DNA of 64,000 nt from Larus michahellis (GCF_964199755.1 NC_133918.1:806001-870000), one strand, 5' to 3'; shown: positions 1 through 13,401, counted from the first letter of the stretch. Translations and numbers: made by a program. Notes: a model not told the origin generated them from the sequence alone.

Positions 1-99
1 GGGGAAGCTCCTTCAGAGAAAGAAGGCGGCGAGGAAGAAGGAGAAGAGGAAGAGGAGGAGGAGGAGCAGGACCATGACCAGGAGATGGAGAATGTATAG
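1..99 (+). CDS. MBD3: MBD3, C-terminal end (partial)
   Basis: Reading frame 1 from the first base encodes 32 residues, mostly Glu/Asp, ending EMENV before a TAG stop at 97-99. Methyl-CpG-binding domain protein 3, a subunit of the NuRD chromatin-remodelling/deacetylase complex in the nucleus, ends in a long acidic run and an EMEHV-type terminus; the paralog MBD2 does not. The rest of the protein lies to the left of the window. The next gene, MEX3D, is also the neighbour of MBD3 in mammals and lies in the same orientation, which supports the identification. Only the tail is visible, so the call rests on this short acidic motif plus synteny. Confidence 0.8.
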   Translation, partial: GEAPSEKEGGEEEGEEEEEEEEQDHDQEMENV

Positions 100-1714
100 T
101 CCAGGTAATGTGGCGGCATCCTCACCTTAAACTCTGCTTCATTGAAGGCAGAAATGTATTCCGGAGGAATCTTAGTATGTATTGACGGATCTTTGCTTTT
201 TAGCCTGCGCTTTTAAAGATGAAGTGGCCACGCTTTCAGGAAAAAGATCAAATATTTTGATGGATGTGATGCCTGGGGAGCGCTTGCGTTGCCGCAGAGC
301 GTTCTGGGCCTCGTGGCTGTGTTAGGTGGGCTAAATGCCCACCTAACCCTAGCCAGAACCTGTGTGTAAGGGCTTGAAGGATTCTGTCTTGAAAGGGGAT
401 CGGTTCTGAAAAATTTGTCTTGTGATGTCAATTTTTTTTTCCCCCTGTTTGTTTATTTATTACTTCCTACGACAGGCGAGAGAACACTGTGGGCAGAAGG
501 ACAGCTGCCATCTCATGGACTCAGTTTCTCCCCCCGCCTGCCTTTTTCTCTCTCTTTTGCATTTTTAGTACGCATTTTCTTGCAGGGTATATTAGAGGGC
601 GTGTTTGTGGATTTTTTTTTATTTTTTTTTTAAATAACATTTGAAGGAAGTTAGAAAAAGGCAACTTAACCATCGAAAGAGGGAAGCTGCTAAAAAACTT
701 TATGTGCAGTGGGAATTGATAAACTGAAAGTTACAGACGAGCGTATACGTTCAAAACTCTGAAACACCTGAAAAGTTTAAGATCGTGTAAGAGCAGCAAC
801 TACAGGATTCACAGAAATGTGCCTTTATGTTGTGCAGCCCGTAAAGGTGTCACCGAGGGCTCGCTGCTTGTTCTCAAGCACGTGTCTGACCTTCCCTTGT
901 GCAGGGGAACTTTTTAAAGGTGCAACAATAATTATTTTTTGTTTTTTAATTGTCTTGTAAACCCACATAGCTCGGAGTAATGAATCATTACCGTGTAGCA
1001 ATGCAGGGAAAAAAACACCCCAGATGTAAAAGGCCAGGTCACGATACAGCAACGAACGTTGCGTGTCGCGCTGGATGGGGCCGGCGCGCCGTGCCACGGA
1101 GCCTGGCCGGGAGCACGGTGTGTTCCCTGAGGGGGCCTCGCGCGGCGAGATGAAAACAGAACTTGCCGATTTTAATTTTTGATCATTCTAAGTTTTAGCC
1201 GAAGACAAGCAATTAGCGTTCTGTCGCTGAAATAGGGTAGTCAATACCCTGGGTGCTTCATTAGGTAGACTCCAGAGCCCGGGAGGCAAGAATGAAGAAT
1301 GTGGAGGGGGGAAAAAAAGAATTTTTGGGATGAATAGCAGAAGAAAAGCCCCTTTGGAGGAAGTGGCAGCTGTATTTCAGGTAGAAGGAAGAGGTTTACG
1401 TTAAGCAGTCCTTCCAGCTGGAAGGTTGGTTATAACATGAAATCTGTTTGGCCTTTACCATCTTCTGTCCGGGCTCTCTCTGTTTTCCCACGTCACTAAC
1501 AGTAGCTTCGTTTGGGCACTGAGTATCTCGCATTCCTGTCTGCTACAAAGGTCTGGCAACAGCAAAGAACCAGAACAAATGGTCTGCTGAAGGTGAAAAC
1601 CAGGACGTCCAGAAATGGATATGTTATGGCTTTATCCTTTTAAGGACTCGCTTGCTATGAAGATATAAAAAGTTCTTACTGACTTACAAGGTCTTTTTTT
1701 CCTCTTTCTTCTAG
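100..1714 (+). other. MBD3: Probable 3'UTR intron of MBD3
   Basis: A GTAATG donor starts at 105, five bases after the stop codon. A long pyrimidine tract ending in TTCTAG (AG at 1713-1714) forms a good acceptor. No coding sequence is visible between them. Because the junction would lie within 50 nt of the stop, such an intron should not trigger nonsense-mediated decay. Inferred from splice signals only. Confidence 0.5.
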
Positions 1715-3612
1715 GGAGTTCCATCTAAGAATTCCCAGTATAAACCCTATCAGCAGGGTCAGCACAACTATTTTCAAAGCCAAGAGTGTCTGCGGAGCAA
1801 ATTGCACCAACAGTCCAACTGTACCCATGAGCATTTTGATGTACGCTTCAGGAAACGTTGAGAAGCTGCTGGTTCATTAATTGCTGGGTAGTTTTGAAGA
1901 TGGAACTTGACTAAACTCTACTCCCCCCTCCTTTTTTTTAACGGGGTAGGGTAATCGGGAATGCAAAAGTGGGAGGGAATTAAGGAATATAAAATGGTGG
2001 GAGGGAAAATACTAGGAACCAAATTTCCTGTCCTTTTTTTTTTTTTGTTGTTGTTTTTGTGGGTCAGTGATAGGTGATACATTTTTAAGCTTTTCTATCT
2101 AAGTACCTTTAACGATGACCCATAGAAACAATTTTCTCTCCAACGCAAGTGAGAGAGATGCTGTTTCACTCCTTGGCTGCTCTGCTGTAGGCTACCTGTT
2201 TGTACCGACTGTAGGGAGGTCATTTTATGTTGTGGATTGTCGTTCCACCCCCCAACTCGGGTCACTGAATTTCCTTTTCCTCGCAAGACCACATTGGTCT
2301 TGGAAGCGGAGTCTCGGAGACAAACTGCCAGTGCCTCTTCCACCTGAGGCTTCAATTAGTAGGGGAGGTTATACTTGAGGAATTGGTCTTACGTCAATGG
2401 CAATCGGTTTTTTTTAGTTAGTTCCAGCCGCACACATTTTCGATACGGAGTTCTGTATGTGTCCGAGCATAGCCGAATAGAGTTTGGAAGATCAATATAC
2501 CCACTCGGTGGTATGTTTTCCTTTGGTTTAAGTCCGATCAGAAGGACTTTCTCAACTGGGAACGGGAGGATGACTCGTTTCTGACTGACAATGAGGAGAA
2601 CTTCCTCCTTTCTCTTCTGGTGCCAAGAGCCCCGACCTCCGTTTCTGTGTGTGTGGAGGGAAGGGGATCCATTCCATAGGTGTGTCGACACATCTGCTTT
2701 CGTGTGCAGTAATGTTCTGACCTCTTTTAAAACAAGAAAAGAAGAAGGTTGATTTTTCTATAATTGATATCTAAAAACGAATTTAAAGCTTTTTATTAAG
2801 TATTAAATCTTTCTTATTTGCATGTGCAGTGAAGTGACCGGCATTTTGTGTCCAAAAATGAAACGATGTGAAACCTGCCTTAATGTGTTTATAAGTATTT
2901 GGCTTCACCGTGGGTACCTTGATTGATTCCTCAGTCTCTTCTAGTACATCTGTGAGCATATTGGGGTGACTTGTGGCTAAAAATGGATTTATCTGAGGAG
3001 GAAGGAGAGGGAGAGGGGAAGGGGAGGAGAGTTTATAGCTTGGAGAAATTGTTGACTAAGTTGCGAAAGTTATTTTAGTTTTAGGGTATCCGTCGCGTAA
3101 TTCATGCGTGGACATCTCAGCTGAGAGTACAGTATGAAGTGGTGGATTAAATATTGTGCCACTAACCAATTGTACGGGTTGTTGGTATCCCAAAACTTGG
3201 GGAAGAAAGTAGCTCCCAGAGCCTTTATCGCGTGAGGGTGATTAGCAGCGACACGAGGGACCGGGGGAATCGCCTGGACAGAACTAGCCTGTGGGAGTAG
3301 TTCAGCTTAGCGATCGGAATAGGTTTAAGCTCCTTGAAAAATATCCCATGCCAAAGTGATTGATACTATAGTAACTCTTTTCTTAAAGGTTTGAAAATAC
3401 AAAATTCTTTGGTAACTGCTCGTTTGGAGTACTGCAAGAAGACTGAATTGTACTTTGGTGCTGCTCTACCAGGTATCGCTCTGGGGAACCTTACCTGGTG
3501 CCGCGGCCAGTGAAAACTATTTTCCTTTTTTGAACAGTCTGTTACGGTTATTATTCTGTAAATCTGTCCTCTTGTAATTCATTGTGTTGAATTAAATGTT
3601 TCTCACAAAGTA
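1715..3612 (+). other. MBD3: Probable MBD3 3'UTR exon
   Basis: The sequence after the acceptor at 1714 has no long coding frame. It is AT-richer than the flanking genes and has several T-runs. A candidate ATTAAA polyadenylation signal lies near 3592 and another near 2801; the true end is not decidable by eye. Short open frames on both strands around 2095-2700 resemble no known protein. Confidence 0.4.
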
Positions 3613-6600
3613 GAGATTCCTCTGGTCTGCGTCAGGCCCCTGCCTGGAGTGTCTGTGCTGTGCCCCTTCCAGTCATTTCAGCGGAGACGCGCCTGCGTTT
3701 TTCTTGGGGGGCTCCGTTCGGAGAGTTGGATCTCTCGATATTTGGGACCCGCAGAGGGGAATTCGGAGTGAGACTTGTGGAAAGCCGATTCCTTCTTGCG
3801 GCAGAGTCCCCCGTGTCCACCCCGCGTAAGAGGCTGCCAGCGTTCCCGTCTGACGGGCAAGTGGCTGGTGCCGGCCTTTGACTCCAGCTCCAGCCGTTCA
3901 CCACCCGTGCCAGAGGGGTTCTTTTCACCATGGCCGTCTTGTTCCGACACTATTTCTTTTTTAAAATTCATTTAGTATCTAGCAGTGTCTTTATTTACTT
4001 TTATTTGAATCTAAATACATTGTAAGCATATGTAGCGCCAAAACTTAGACGATTGAGATGTTGATACGAATATTTTGATGCTATGAATATCAAGTTCAAA
4101 TTGCTGCCAACTCGTGTGCCAACTTTTTTGTTTTCACCACTCTCCTTCCCCTGTTCAGTTCTCTCTTTCCTTCAGTCCTTTAAAAATTCATTGATGTTTT
4201 CGTTCCTGTGGAGGAGTTGATTGTTCAAAGGTACCAAAAAAAGGGCCCAGGACTCCTATCGCATCCAAAGAAACTTAAGATAAACTTACCCGCTTCTCAA
4301 GACAGGTAAGTAACTGAAATATTCCTTTTAAATGAGCCTGCCGTCTTCCTCGTGGTGTTGCGGTAATCACTGGGTTGGTTCGTCGTGTCCCAGCCCACTG
4401 CCGCGGACGTGGCTGACGGGCGTATGGTGGTCTGCCGTCGTGGAATATGTCCCCAAAGCTGGAGAGAGCAGCTGGCGCTTGAGGTCTGTCTTCAGCAGAC
4501 GATGAGTAAAGAATGTATTTAAGAAGAGTGATTGCCTGGAATTGGGGCAAAACTTACCGTTTATTAACACGCAGCAGCTATTAACATGAGAACGCGTCGA
4601 CAGTGGCGCTGCCCGTTGTTCTGTCTGAGGTCGCGTTCATCTGCTCGGAGAGGTACCGGTGGGGGGATGCCTCCGAAACCGGTAATTCTTGCCCTCAGTG
4701 GTAACGGCACCTTCCCGTCGCCCCCCCGTATTATAACTCCAGGTGACAGGGAGCTGCGATGTGAAGTAGCCTCGGGTTTGTCCTGCACACCGTTTGCACC
4801 GGTAAAATATTTTGATTATTTTCTATTAAAGCAACAGCACGGAGCGCTGTGGACAGGTGTAGTTATCTTGATGTAGTTTAATCCTCTCCGGAGGTAATAC
4901 AGAAGCGTGTCCTAATGGCCCTTACGCAGCTGCGCTTGTCCACTGCAGCTAAAGTTTTGCATCTTTTTCTGTAGCCGGTGTAATTTTGGGTACGTACCAC
5001 CTGCATTCACAAAAGCTGCGTTTCTTCTGCTGCGTCACGCTCAGTCAGGTTTTTCTTGTTTTACCTGGAAACGGCAGCCTGGCTGATTCCAGAGGGCTGG
5101 AGAGGCTGGGGGACGGACTGGTTTGGTTGATGTCTGTAGATAGGATGAAAACCCTCAAAACGCCGTTTTTACTCTGCAAAGGTAGCGTTGTAAAGAGAGG
5201 CTCCCTGTTACTTAAAACTTGTGATTTTGTCTTGCGCAGGGCGCGTTGGAGCTGTTCCATTAAGATGGCTCAATTTTTTTATTCCCCCCCCGCTTCCTTT
5301 TGCAAAGCTAACCAAGTTAAAGGCAATGTCATCCTCTCCCTCTTGGCATTACCAGTGTTATTTTTTCCTGAATTCTGGTTGGATGGAATTTTGCGCGATC
5401 AATAAAAGCAACGGGTTCGCGTGGAGAGCGGCGCGGTCCAGCTTTGGCCTGCGGAGCTGCTCTCGGTGGTTCTGCCCGGCAGAAGCTCGCTGGCTTCACA
5501 GCCGAAACTGAACCGGCTGGGCTGGCTGCTGAGCAAGAGAAAAGGCAGGAGTTTTGGTTTTTGTTTTTTTTTTTAACTTGTAAACCGAGCACATGGGGAA
5601 GGGAAAGTTGGGAATAACATGGCCAGATGCCGGGAATGCAGGCGTGTTGAACCCCGCCGGGGGAGGATTCGGTGTCACGGCTGCGAGTTGTTTTCCGGTG
5701 ATAATATTACATGAAAAATACTTTTGAAGTTAGAATTCATGGATCAGCCCGCGCTCTCGTTCTCCCTCCCGCGTGGAGGGAGGCTAGCTGAAATTAACTT
5801 TCCGAATCGGAAACGTATTTTCATCAGTAAAACACATTTTAGTTACTGGGGGGAACTGAAAGCGCGCGCTGTGTGCGAGGAGCTGAATGAAAGCTCTTCA
5901 TGAGGGCTAGTTTATCAGCTGCTGGGCAAGGTAATTTTCCTTCTTTCTGGCTCTAAGAGACTGTCCTACTGCTCGTTTCTAGAAAGTAAGATGATGTTGA
6001 ATGCGAGTGTGAGTGGAGGTTTGGAGGAAAAAAAAAAAAAAAATAAAAAATTACATGCATTTTGCAGCCGTTGTGCCGAAAACGAATCTTGTAGAAGCTG
6101 GCTGTGGTAACGTGAGGAGCAGAGGGAAGGGGCAGGAAGCCATCCTCCTCGTTAAAAGTTCCGTTGCGTCCAATTAGCGTTTGTGCCAGCCCTCTGAAAG
6201 GCAGCCGCTTGCACAGCTCCGGGCTTCAGCCACGTGGTTTTTTAAAAGACTTGAAATGGGCGGGTGCCACCGTACCTGCCGCGGGCCGCCCTGGCGCTGG
6301 GGTACGTGGTGCGCACCCAGGCAGCGGCCGTCGCCCCGGTTTAAGGCTTCATCCTTCAAAACAGCCGAGCTGTTCCTCTGGAGCTTTTTTTTTCCCAGGC
6401 CGATTTCTGTTGTTGGATGTTATTTCTCATCTCCTATCCTTAAAACTTCCTGACCTAACACTTACTCATCCCTGCCTAACTTTGCCTTGGCTCCTGCTTA
6501 TCGACTTCTAATTGTTCTTTTAAGATCATTGTGAGATATATTCTTGCCTTTCTTCCCTCCACGTTGCCATTGAACATTACCTCTGTGGCAACTGTATTTT

Positions 6601-9600
6601 AGCAGTTTTCCCCCTGGGCAGCCCTTCCTGATGAGGGAGCAGAATTCCCAGCACGGACGGGCTCGGGGCAGACGCTGCCGATGGCGAGAGGCCCTGGGAC
6701 CTCAAATGCTGCCCTGGTTTGAGCGACACGGGACTAATTTCTCTTCTAATGCATGGGGAAAGTGCCCTTTTAGAAGACTCTAGTGTCTGAATTTGTGAAA
6801 ATATTTACTTTACAGCCAGCTCTGGGGTGCGGGTTTCAAGCTCTCAGTGTTTTTGAGCTCACCAGGTGCAGGGACGAGGAGGAGCGGGACCCGGGCACTC
6901 GACCCAAGCTGCCAACAGGGTTATTTCATACCGTGAACGTATGAAATTAGATTCAGTACCGTTCAGTATAAATTAGAAAGTTCGCTGAGGAGTTTTCTCT
7001 CTCCCCCTTGCTGGCTGCCACCCTCAGCACTCCTCGCCCCGGTGCCGGAGCCCCGAGCCCTTCCCTTCCTCCCACCGCCGCAGCACTCGCGGGGTCCCAC
7101 GTTGGCTGTGTCTGCGGGGAGCGCACGGCTTCTGCAGATGGAATGGGCTGGGGACGGTCCTTGTCTATTTTATACTGGTATCGGGATCAATACTGGCTCT
7201 TTAGCATTATTTATGTTAATTATTTAGTCTTATTCTATTATATTTCAACCCTCGGGTTTCCTTGGTTTTTTTCCCCCCCGATTCCCCGTCCCGAGTGAGG
7301 AGGGATCACCGGGTGAGAGGATAATTGTCCAAACGGCAATAAATCGATGTGGGTTTCTCAAACCGTAACGAAGGCAAAACCTCGCGCTCGAAGGAAGCGT
7401 GGCCATCTCGTCTGCACCTGGATTCCTCGCTCCCTTCCGCTGCTGGGGTCTGATAACCTGCCTACGCGCCCCGGCTCGTCCAACTCACTCTCTACATGGG
7501 TGCTTGAGGGTTGATTTTTTTTTTTTTTTAAACTTTTTTTTTCCACTCCTACTCTTTACAACTTTGCAGGAGGCAGATAAAGCAGAAGATCTGAGAGGAT
7601 AACTGGGCTTTCAGCACTTCTGAGTCATGTCCTCTTTGCCTTGCTTTAAAGGTGCTCGGACAGAAGGTAGGGCAACATGTTTAAAGGGGGAGGGGGTGGG
7701 AGAATGTTTGTTTAATGGAGAAAAAGTAAGTTTCTCAGGATTAACACTCCTATTATTATTATTATTCAGGATTAACATTCAGACATTCCTGTTCGTTTGG
7801 GGTTACATCCATAAGAACAATCCCCAAGAGTCCAGACGCCCGTGCCAATCTTTAGACGATGCCACTTAGTCCCTGTCGAATAAGAAGCGTATTCTTCGCT
7901 GGTGTCACTGACCAGAGATTTCTGCGCGTGCTGGAGCTGCTCCCTCCCAGGCTTTTCCTTTGTGGTCGGTCGAGGTTCGCAGTCCTGCTTATTTTAGCTC
8001 CCCGCTTCAGATCGGCGTACAGATGCGCGTGAGAAGGTGGCATGCCGGTTCTGCGGCACAGAAGGTAACGTCCTGCCTGGGGAGGGGCAGCGAGCTAAAA
8101 ACCTGGATTTGTTCGCAGATTAGCAGGGATCAACTCTGCTCCCTTGACCTAATGAGGGAAAACCAGCGCCCTTCACTCTGACCTCCTGGCTAGCTGGCGA
8201 AGGGCGCAGGACAGCGTTTGCTATGTGCTGCTTACCCTGATGGAGCAGTTATGAGAACGAGGAGGGGGCAAAAACATTTCGAACTTCAGAAAGACCCACC
8301 GAATTGCAGGTGAAACTGTTGGGGTTATTGGTTGGCAATCTCGTTTGGTGTCGATGGGTACTGACAGAGCACTAGCTGCCCGTAAGAAATACTACTTACC
8401 AAGTGGGGTAAATTAGGAATTATTTGATTCATCAAATAAACCTCTTGACGTGTAGTGGATCTTCCTTACCTTGCGGGGTCACAGATGGGAAGGGTTCGAG
8501 AGGAGGTCGAACTGGAGCGGTGGCGCCGTGATCCGCCTCTTCACTGGTGTGTCTCTAGCGGCAAGGCTGCGGAACCGCTTAGCTGGAGGAATCTGGTTTC
8601 TTCTGCATTTGCAAAATGCAGGTCTTCTGATAAATAGACCTCCAAATTTGAGCTTTCGGGAGGCGGTGAATACTAAAAAGTTATTACCTGGGTTTGTTTG
8701 AGTCCAGTTCTATGACCTGGATTAGCCTGTTGAGCACGTTTTTATGGGGTTCAGTGGTCTTGAAGGGCCATAAATCTTGAAAACTCGGTGTTCCGTCTTT
8801 TATTGCTCGTGCTTTTGTCTGACCTGCAATTAATACTTAGTTTTCCATCGAGTGGCTGCTCCACAACTTCTCAGAGGTCATTACCTGCAAGCTAGGTTCT
8901 TCATTAGTCTAATGGCATGAGAGAGATGTTTGCTAATGGCTTCCCCCAAAGTGTCTTTTCTACGTGCTGCGGGAGGAGGGGATCTGTGGCGACGACGTGG
9001 CGGCGGTGATGCTGAGAGGTCACAGAGAAAACGCTGCTTGGCCTGTTGGTCGCTGTTGTCCCTGTTTTGAGTTATATTAATAGCCGGTCAGTCGTAGCAG
9101 GTGCCTCTAGTACAGGTTCTGCATGTCACGGTGCCGTTGAGCCTCATCACCTCGAGCCGTCCCCATCTGCTGTCCCCTCGCTCAGCGGCTGGGTGAGATG
9201 ATTGATCTCAGACGTAGGGCGTTTTTTTCCAGTTACAGACCTTGTCAATCCATCTGGCTCCACCTACATGCAGTGATTCAGCTCCTGATGTGCTGAAATA
9301 TTCCCTTAAGCCTTCCCACACACGAGTAAGGACTTTTTTTTTTGTATAATTCTTCTCGGAGCTGCACCACCTCTCCTGCGCCGTGCTCTTGCATGATGTT
9401 GGCGTCTGCTCGAAGAATGGTGTGGAAAGCAAGAGCCTGATCCCCTACAGAGGGAGAGGAGCAACTAGAATCGTTCTCTCGGAGTAGTTTTTGGCCCCTA
9501 AACTTTGGATCCCGTTTATAGCGTTTGGCCGATGTGCTGAGATTGCGGCGAATGGATAACTGGGTGGGGTTTTTGTTTTGGGGGGGGGGTTTCCCCCTCT

Positions 9601-9930
9601 TTAGGGGCTGGGCTACGGAAGGATGCTCTTTCTAGCAGGACAGATATTGTGGTTAGGGTGTTGTAACTTCTGCCTTGGCGCGCTTGACCTGGACTAAGAG
9701 GGGCTGTTGCCAGTTCGTACTCGGGGAGCGAGGCCAGCGTAGCCGCGGTTGGTGCTAATTACCCTGCGCTAGTTATTGCTGTGTTTCCCCATATGGACAA
9801 TGGCTTAGCGGGCTGTTACGCCTCTGCTTTGCTTTAGTAAAGGGTTCTGTAATTCCCTGTCCGTACACAGGGCTTTGCCTCGGTCACTTTGGGGGACATC
9901 TTTGTTCTGTGGGTGATCAGAGACCAAAGG
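3613..9930. other. Intergenic region, no gene seen
   Basis: No open frame longer than about 140 codons, no recognisable protein and no RNA gene were found. The stretch holds simple A and T runs (for example near 5564, 6030 and 7510), a short TTA repeat near 7750 and an LTR-like fragment at 7165-7370. Confidence 0.6.
7165..7370 (+). mobile_element. LTR-like repeat fragment (copy A)
   Basis: This stretch is clearly similar, with small gaps, to the reverse complement of 38558-38765. Shared blocks include GGATCAATACTG, TTTAGTCTTATTCTATTA, TATTTCAACCC, GGGTTTCCTTG, GATAATTGTC-type sequence, and TCAAACC near the end. A CAATAAA polyadenylation-type signal sits near 7337. Two dispersed copies with such a signal suggest the 3' part of an LTR from an endogenous retrovirus-like element. 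No retroviral gene is present. Confidence 0.5.
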
Positions 9931-10340
9931 ATTACCTCTCTGATGAAGAAATGCTGAGGGATTTGGGTCTCTTCAGTCTGGAAAAAAGAAGACAACTGCA
10001 GAGGGATCTTATCAAAACTTATAAATACTGAAAGGGGGGGTGTCAGGAGGATGGGGCCAGGCTCTTCTCAGTGGTGCCCAGGGACAGGACAAGGGGTAAC
10101 GGGCACAAACTTGACCATGGGAAGTTCCATCTCAACACGAGGAGGAACTTCTTTGCTGTGAGGGTGGCAGAGCCCTGGCACAGGCTGCCCAGAGAGGTGG
10201 GGGAGTCTCCGTCTCTGGAGACATTCCAACCCCGCCTGGACGCGTTCCTGTGCCACCTGCTGTGGGTGACCCTGCTGTGGCCGGGGCTTGGAGGAGATGA
10301 TCTCCAGAGGTCCCTTCCAACCCTATGATTCTATGATTCC
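9931..10340 (+). mobile_element. CR1 LINE fragment, 5'-truncated
   Basis: The sequence carries the familiar CR1 3' region: CTTCAGTCTGGAAAAAAGAAG, the GCACAGGCTGCCCAGAGAGGTGGG block, GGTCCCTTCCAACC, and a tail of ATGATTCTATGATTC. Only the non-coding 3' end remains. It lies in the MBD3-MEX3D intergenic region. Confidence 0.9.
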
Positions 10341-11479
10341 AGGCAGCGCAAAGAGGCAGCAGAAGCAACTGGGGAACGAGCCCTGATGGGAAATGGGGAA
10401 ACTGGATGGAGGGGTGGGCTTGGGAGCAGCCACGTGCCTTCTCTGGCGTTGGATCTTCTGTATGGTTGTCTTTCGGTAAAGAAACGGAGTTCTGCTAAAG
10501 AACTTCTCTAATTTCTACAATCCATTTTCTCTGTTAATGGGAGACACAATCTCTTTAAGGCCCGCTAATTACTCAGGTTTTAAAAAACACAAAGGCAACT
10601 GGGTGTCATGAGTGAAATTAAGAATCTAAGAAGAAAGTGTGAGCTAGTTCTGCTGGAAATGGAACAGATCAGAGGCATAACATCCACAAACCGGGGTTGC
10701 CAAAAGCGCTTAAAATAACAACTGGCAGTTTCTCGAAGTGCTGCTGGTCGTGACGTAGCGATGTCCCAAAAGGACCCTCTCGAGTATGGAGCAGGCACGA
10801 ACGGCAGGTTTGGAGCCAGCGCTGCGGTTCCTGAGGTGAGCGCGGCAGCCCACGTCCGGCACTTCTCCTGGGGCTCCAGAGACGGTGACCTGGTGGCCTG
10901 CGGGGGCAAGGAGCGTGGTCAGTGTTGGAGTTGCAGCGAGGACACGAGGAGCCGTTCAGACAGGGTCAGGTACAAATGTGGTCGTCTGTGTTGGCGCAGG
11001 ATGCCCAGAGAAGTCAGCGATGTTCATCGCTAGCGAGAGTTTTCGGCATTTTCTGGGAGAAGCTCAGAAGAGAGGGCTTGTACCATTCTGTCTCAAGTAA
11101 CGGAAAACCTGCTCTTAGTGGCAGTTTAGTGGGTGTTTCAACATACCAGGTTAAATATTTTGGGACGTGAGAGGGGGAGATGTCTTGCAGCCGGCCTGCG
11201 TGGCTCAAATCTGCTGGTTTTGCTGCGTAAGTCCCTAGAGGAGAAGCTTCGGTCCCGCAGTAGGTGTGAGCTCTCCATAACGCACCTGGAGCCTGACGGC
11301 GCTCTGAACCGCTCCCGGCATGGGGAGGGTGAGGCTGGGGTGGGAGCATTCCCGGAGCTGCGCTCATGCTAATGCATCCCTGGAAGCACTGAGGAGTCTG
11401 GATGGATACGGACAGATCTCCGTGAAACCGAGCCATGAACACTTTGGGGGGAAAATAGAAGTTGCTACAGTCTTGCTGG
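10341..11479. other. Intergenic, no gene seen
   Basis: Only short overlapping open frames on both strands. No recognisable coding, RNA or repeat feature. Confidence 0.5.
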
Positions 11480-11971
11480 AGCCCCCAACAGCAGAAGGAC
11501 ACGGAGCTGTTGGAGCGGGGCCAGAGGAGGCCCCGGAGGTGCTGGGAGGGCTGGAGCCCCTCTGCTGGGAGGACAGGCTGAGAGAGCTGGGGGGGTTCAG
11601 CCTGGAGAAGAGAAGGCTCCGGGGAGACCTTCCAGCCCCTGCCAGTCCCTAAAGGGGCTCCAGGAAAGCTGGGGAGGGACTCTGGAGCAGGGAATCTAAT
11701 GATGGGATGAGGGGGAAGGGTTTCAAACCGAAAGACGGTAGATTTAGCTTGCATATCAGAAGGAAATTCTTGGCTGTGCGGGTGGTGAGCCCCTGGCCCA
11801 GGTTGCCCAGAGAAGCTGTGGCTGCCCCATCCCTGGAGGGGTTCAAGGCCAGGTTGGCCGGGGCTTGGAGCAACCTGGGCTGGTGGGAGGTGTCCCTGCC
11901 CAGGGCAGGGGGTGCCACTGGGTGGGCTTTAGGGTCCCTTCCAACCCAAACCAGTCTGTGATTCCATGATT
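11480..11971 (+). mobile_element. CR1 LINE fragment
   Basis: It contains the CR1 3' region, with GAGAGAGCTGGGGGGGTTCAG, GCCCAGAGAAGCTGTGGCTG and a CCAACCCAAACCAG block ending in GATTCCATGATTC. It is nearly identical to the copies at 12845-13401, 26714-27262 (inverted) and 49727-50260 (inverted), so these belong to one subfamily. Confidence 0.93.
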
Positions 11972-12844
11972 CTTCCTCTGTAGCAGCCATCCAGAAAGAA
12001 AGAGCTGGTGGGAGCTCACTGCCGGGACCTCTGAAGGTAAAACAGGAGGAGAAGCAGCTTGTTACCTGTTTTCATGAAACTTTTCAGCAGCTGGAAGGTG
12101 TTGGGTGTAGTTGGCAGGTGAGAGAAATGGCAAGGAGTAAGGAGGCAGTTCCTGCTGGCTGTTATCTTGCTGGAAAGATCACATGGAAGTTGAAGATGAC
12201 CCATTCAGAAGGTGAAAGTCCTTCTCCACGGGAGAGTGACCAGCTGAAGGGCAAAACGTAGAAGCACAAGGACAGGCCCCGTGGCTCCTGTGTTTGGGCC
12301 ACTGACTGGCAGGAGTTAATGTTTCCCAGGATCTGTGAAGTGTGAACGGAGAGTGGGCGTTTCGGAGTGGGGAGTTTCTAGACCAGACACTGATGGTTCT
12401 TGCAATGAAAAACAATCCCAAGCCGAAGGGTTGAGTTAATCCCAAAGACAGTGACTGGGAAAGACAATTATGGGAAAATGGAGAAAATGAAGCTTCAGAA
12501 TAGGACCTGTGGAGCATCTGGGCATTTGGGGTAGTGGGTGAACTGGTAATTGGTCTCGATATCGTTACAGTGAATTAGTGTGCTGGGCCATCACTGCCTG
12601 GAAAAGGGTTTCTTAAAGCTCTGGCCGTGGAAGGTCCCTGTGAGGCAACGGCCCAGGTGGAACACACGATTTGGAGGTGGTTGTTTTGCAGTGAGCCAGC
12701 TGCCTTTGCGGGGGCAGAAACCATCACAGCAGGGACCTGCCCTGGTGGCTTTTTGGTGAGAGAAAGTGGTTGAGATCCCCGTGGTCTTGAGGCATCCAAG
12801 TCACTGAAGTTGTCGCGGCTCGCTCTGGAGCAGAAACACGGGAC

Positions 12845-13401
12845 TGGGAGGATTCTGCCCCTCTGCTCCGCTCGGGGGAGACCCCCCTGCAGTGCTGCCT
12901 CCAGCCCCGGGGCACCGACAGCAGAAGGACACGGAGCTGTTGGAGCGGGGCCAGAGGAGGCCCCGGAGATGCTGGGAGGGCTGGAGCCCCTCTGCTGGGA
13001 GGACAGGCTGAGAGAGCTGGGGGGGTTCAGCCTGGAGAAGAGAAGGCTCCGCGGAGACCTTCCAGCCCCTGCCAGTCCCTAAAGGGGCTCCAGGAAAGCT
13101 GGGGAGGGACTCTGGAGCAGGGAGGGGAGCCATGGGACGAGGGGGAAGGGTTTGAAACTGGAAGAGGGGAGATTGAGGTGAGATCTGAGGCAGAAATTGT
13201 TTGCTGTGAGGGGGGTGAGCCCCTGGCCCAGGTTGCCCAGAGAAGCTGTGGCTGCCCCGTCCCTGGAGGGGTTCAAGGCCAGGTTGGCCGGGGCTTGGAG
13301 CAACCTGGGCTGGTGGGAGGTGTCCCTGCCCAGGGCAGGGGGTGCCACTGGGTGGGCTTTAAGGTCCCTTCCAACCCAAACCAGTCTGTGATTCTATGAT
13401 C
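12845..13401 (+). mobile_element. CR1 LINE fragment
   Basis: A second direct copy of the subfamily at 11480-11971. It extends further 5' to include CCCCTCTGCTCCGCTCGG and ends with GTGATTCTATGATC. It lies just upstream of the MEX3D CpG island. Confidence 0.93.

Noticed and set aside
2095-2691. Overlapping open frames of 70-100 codons on both strands
   Set aside because: No similarity to known proteins and no splice or start context; they probably lie in the MBD3 3'UTR.
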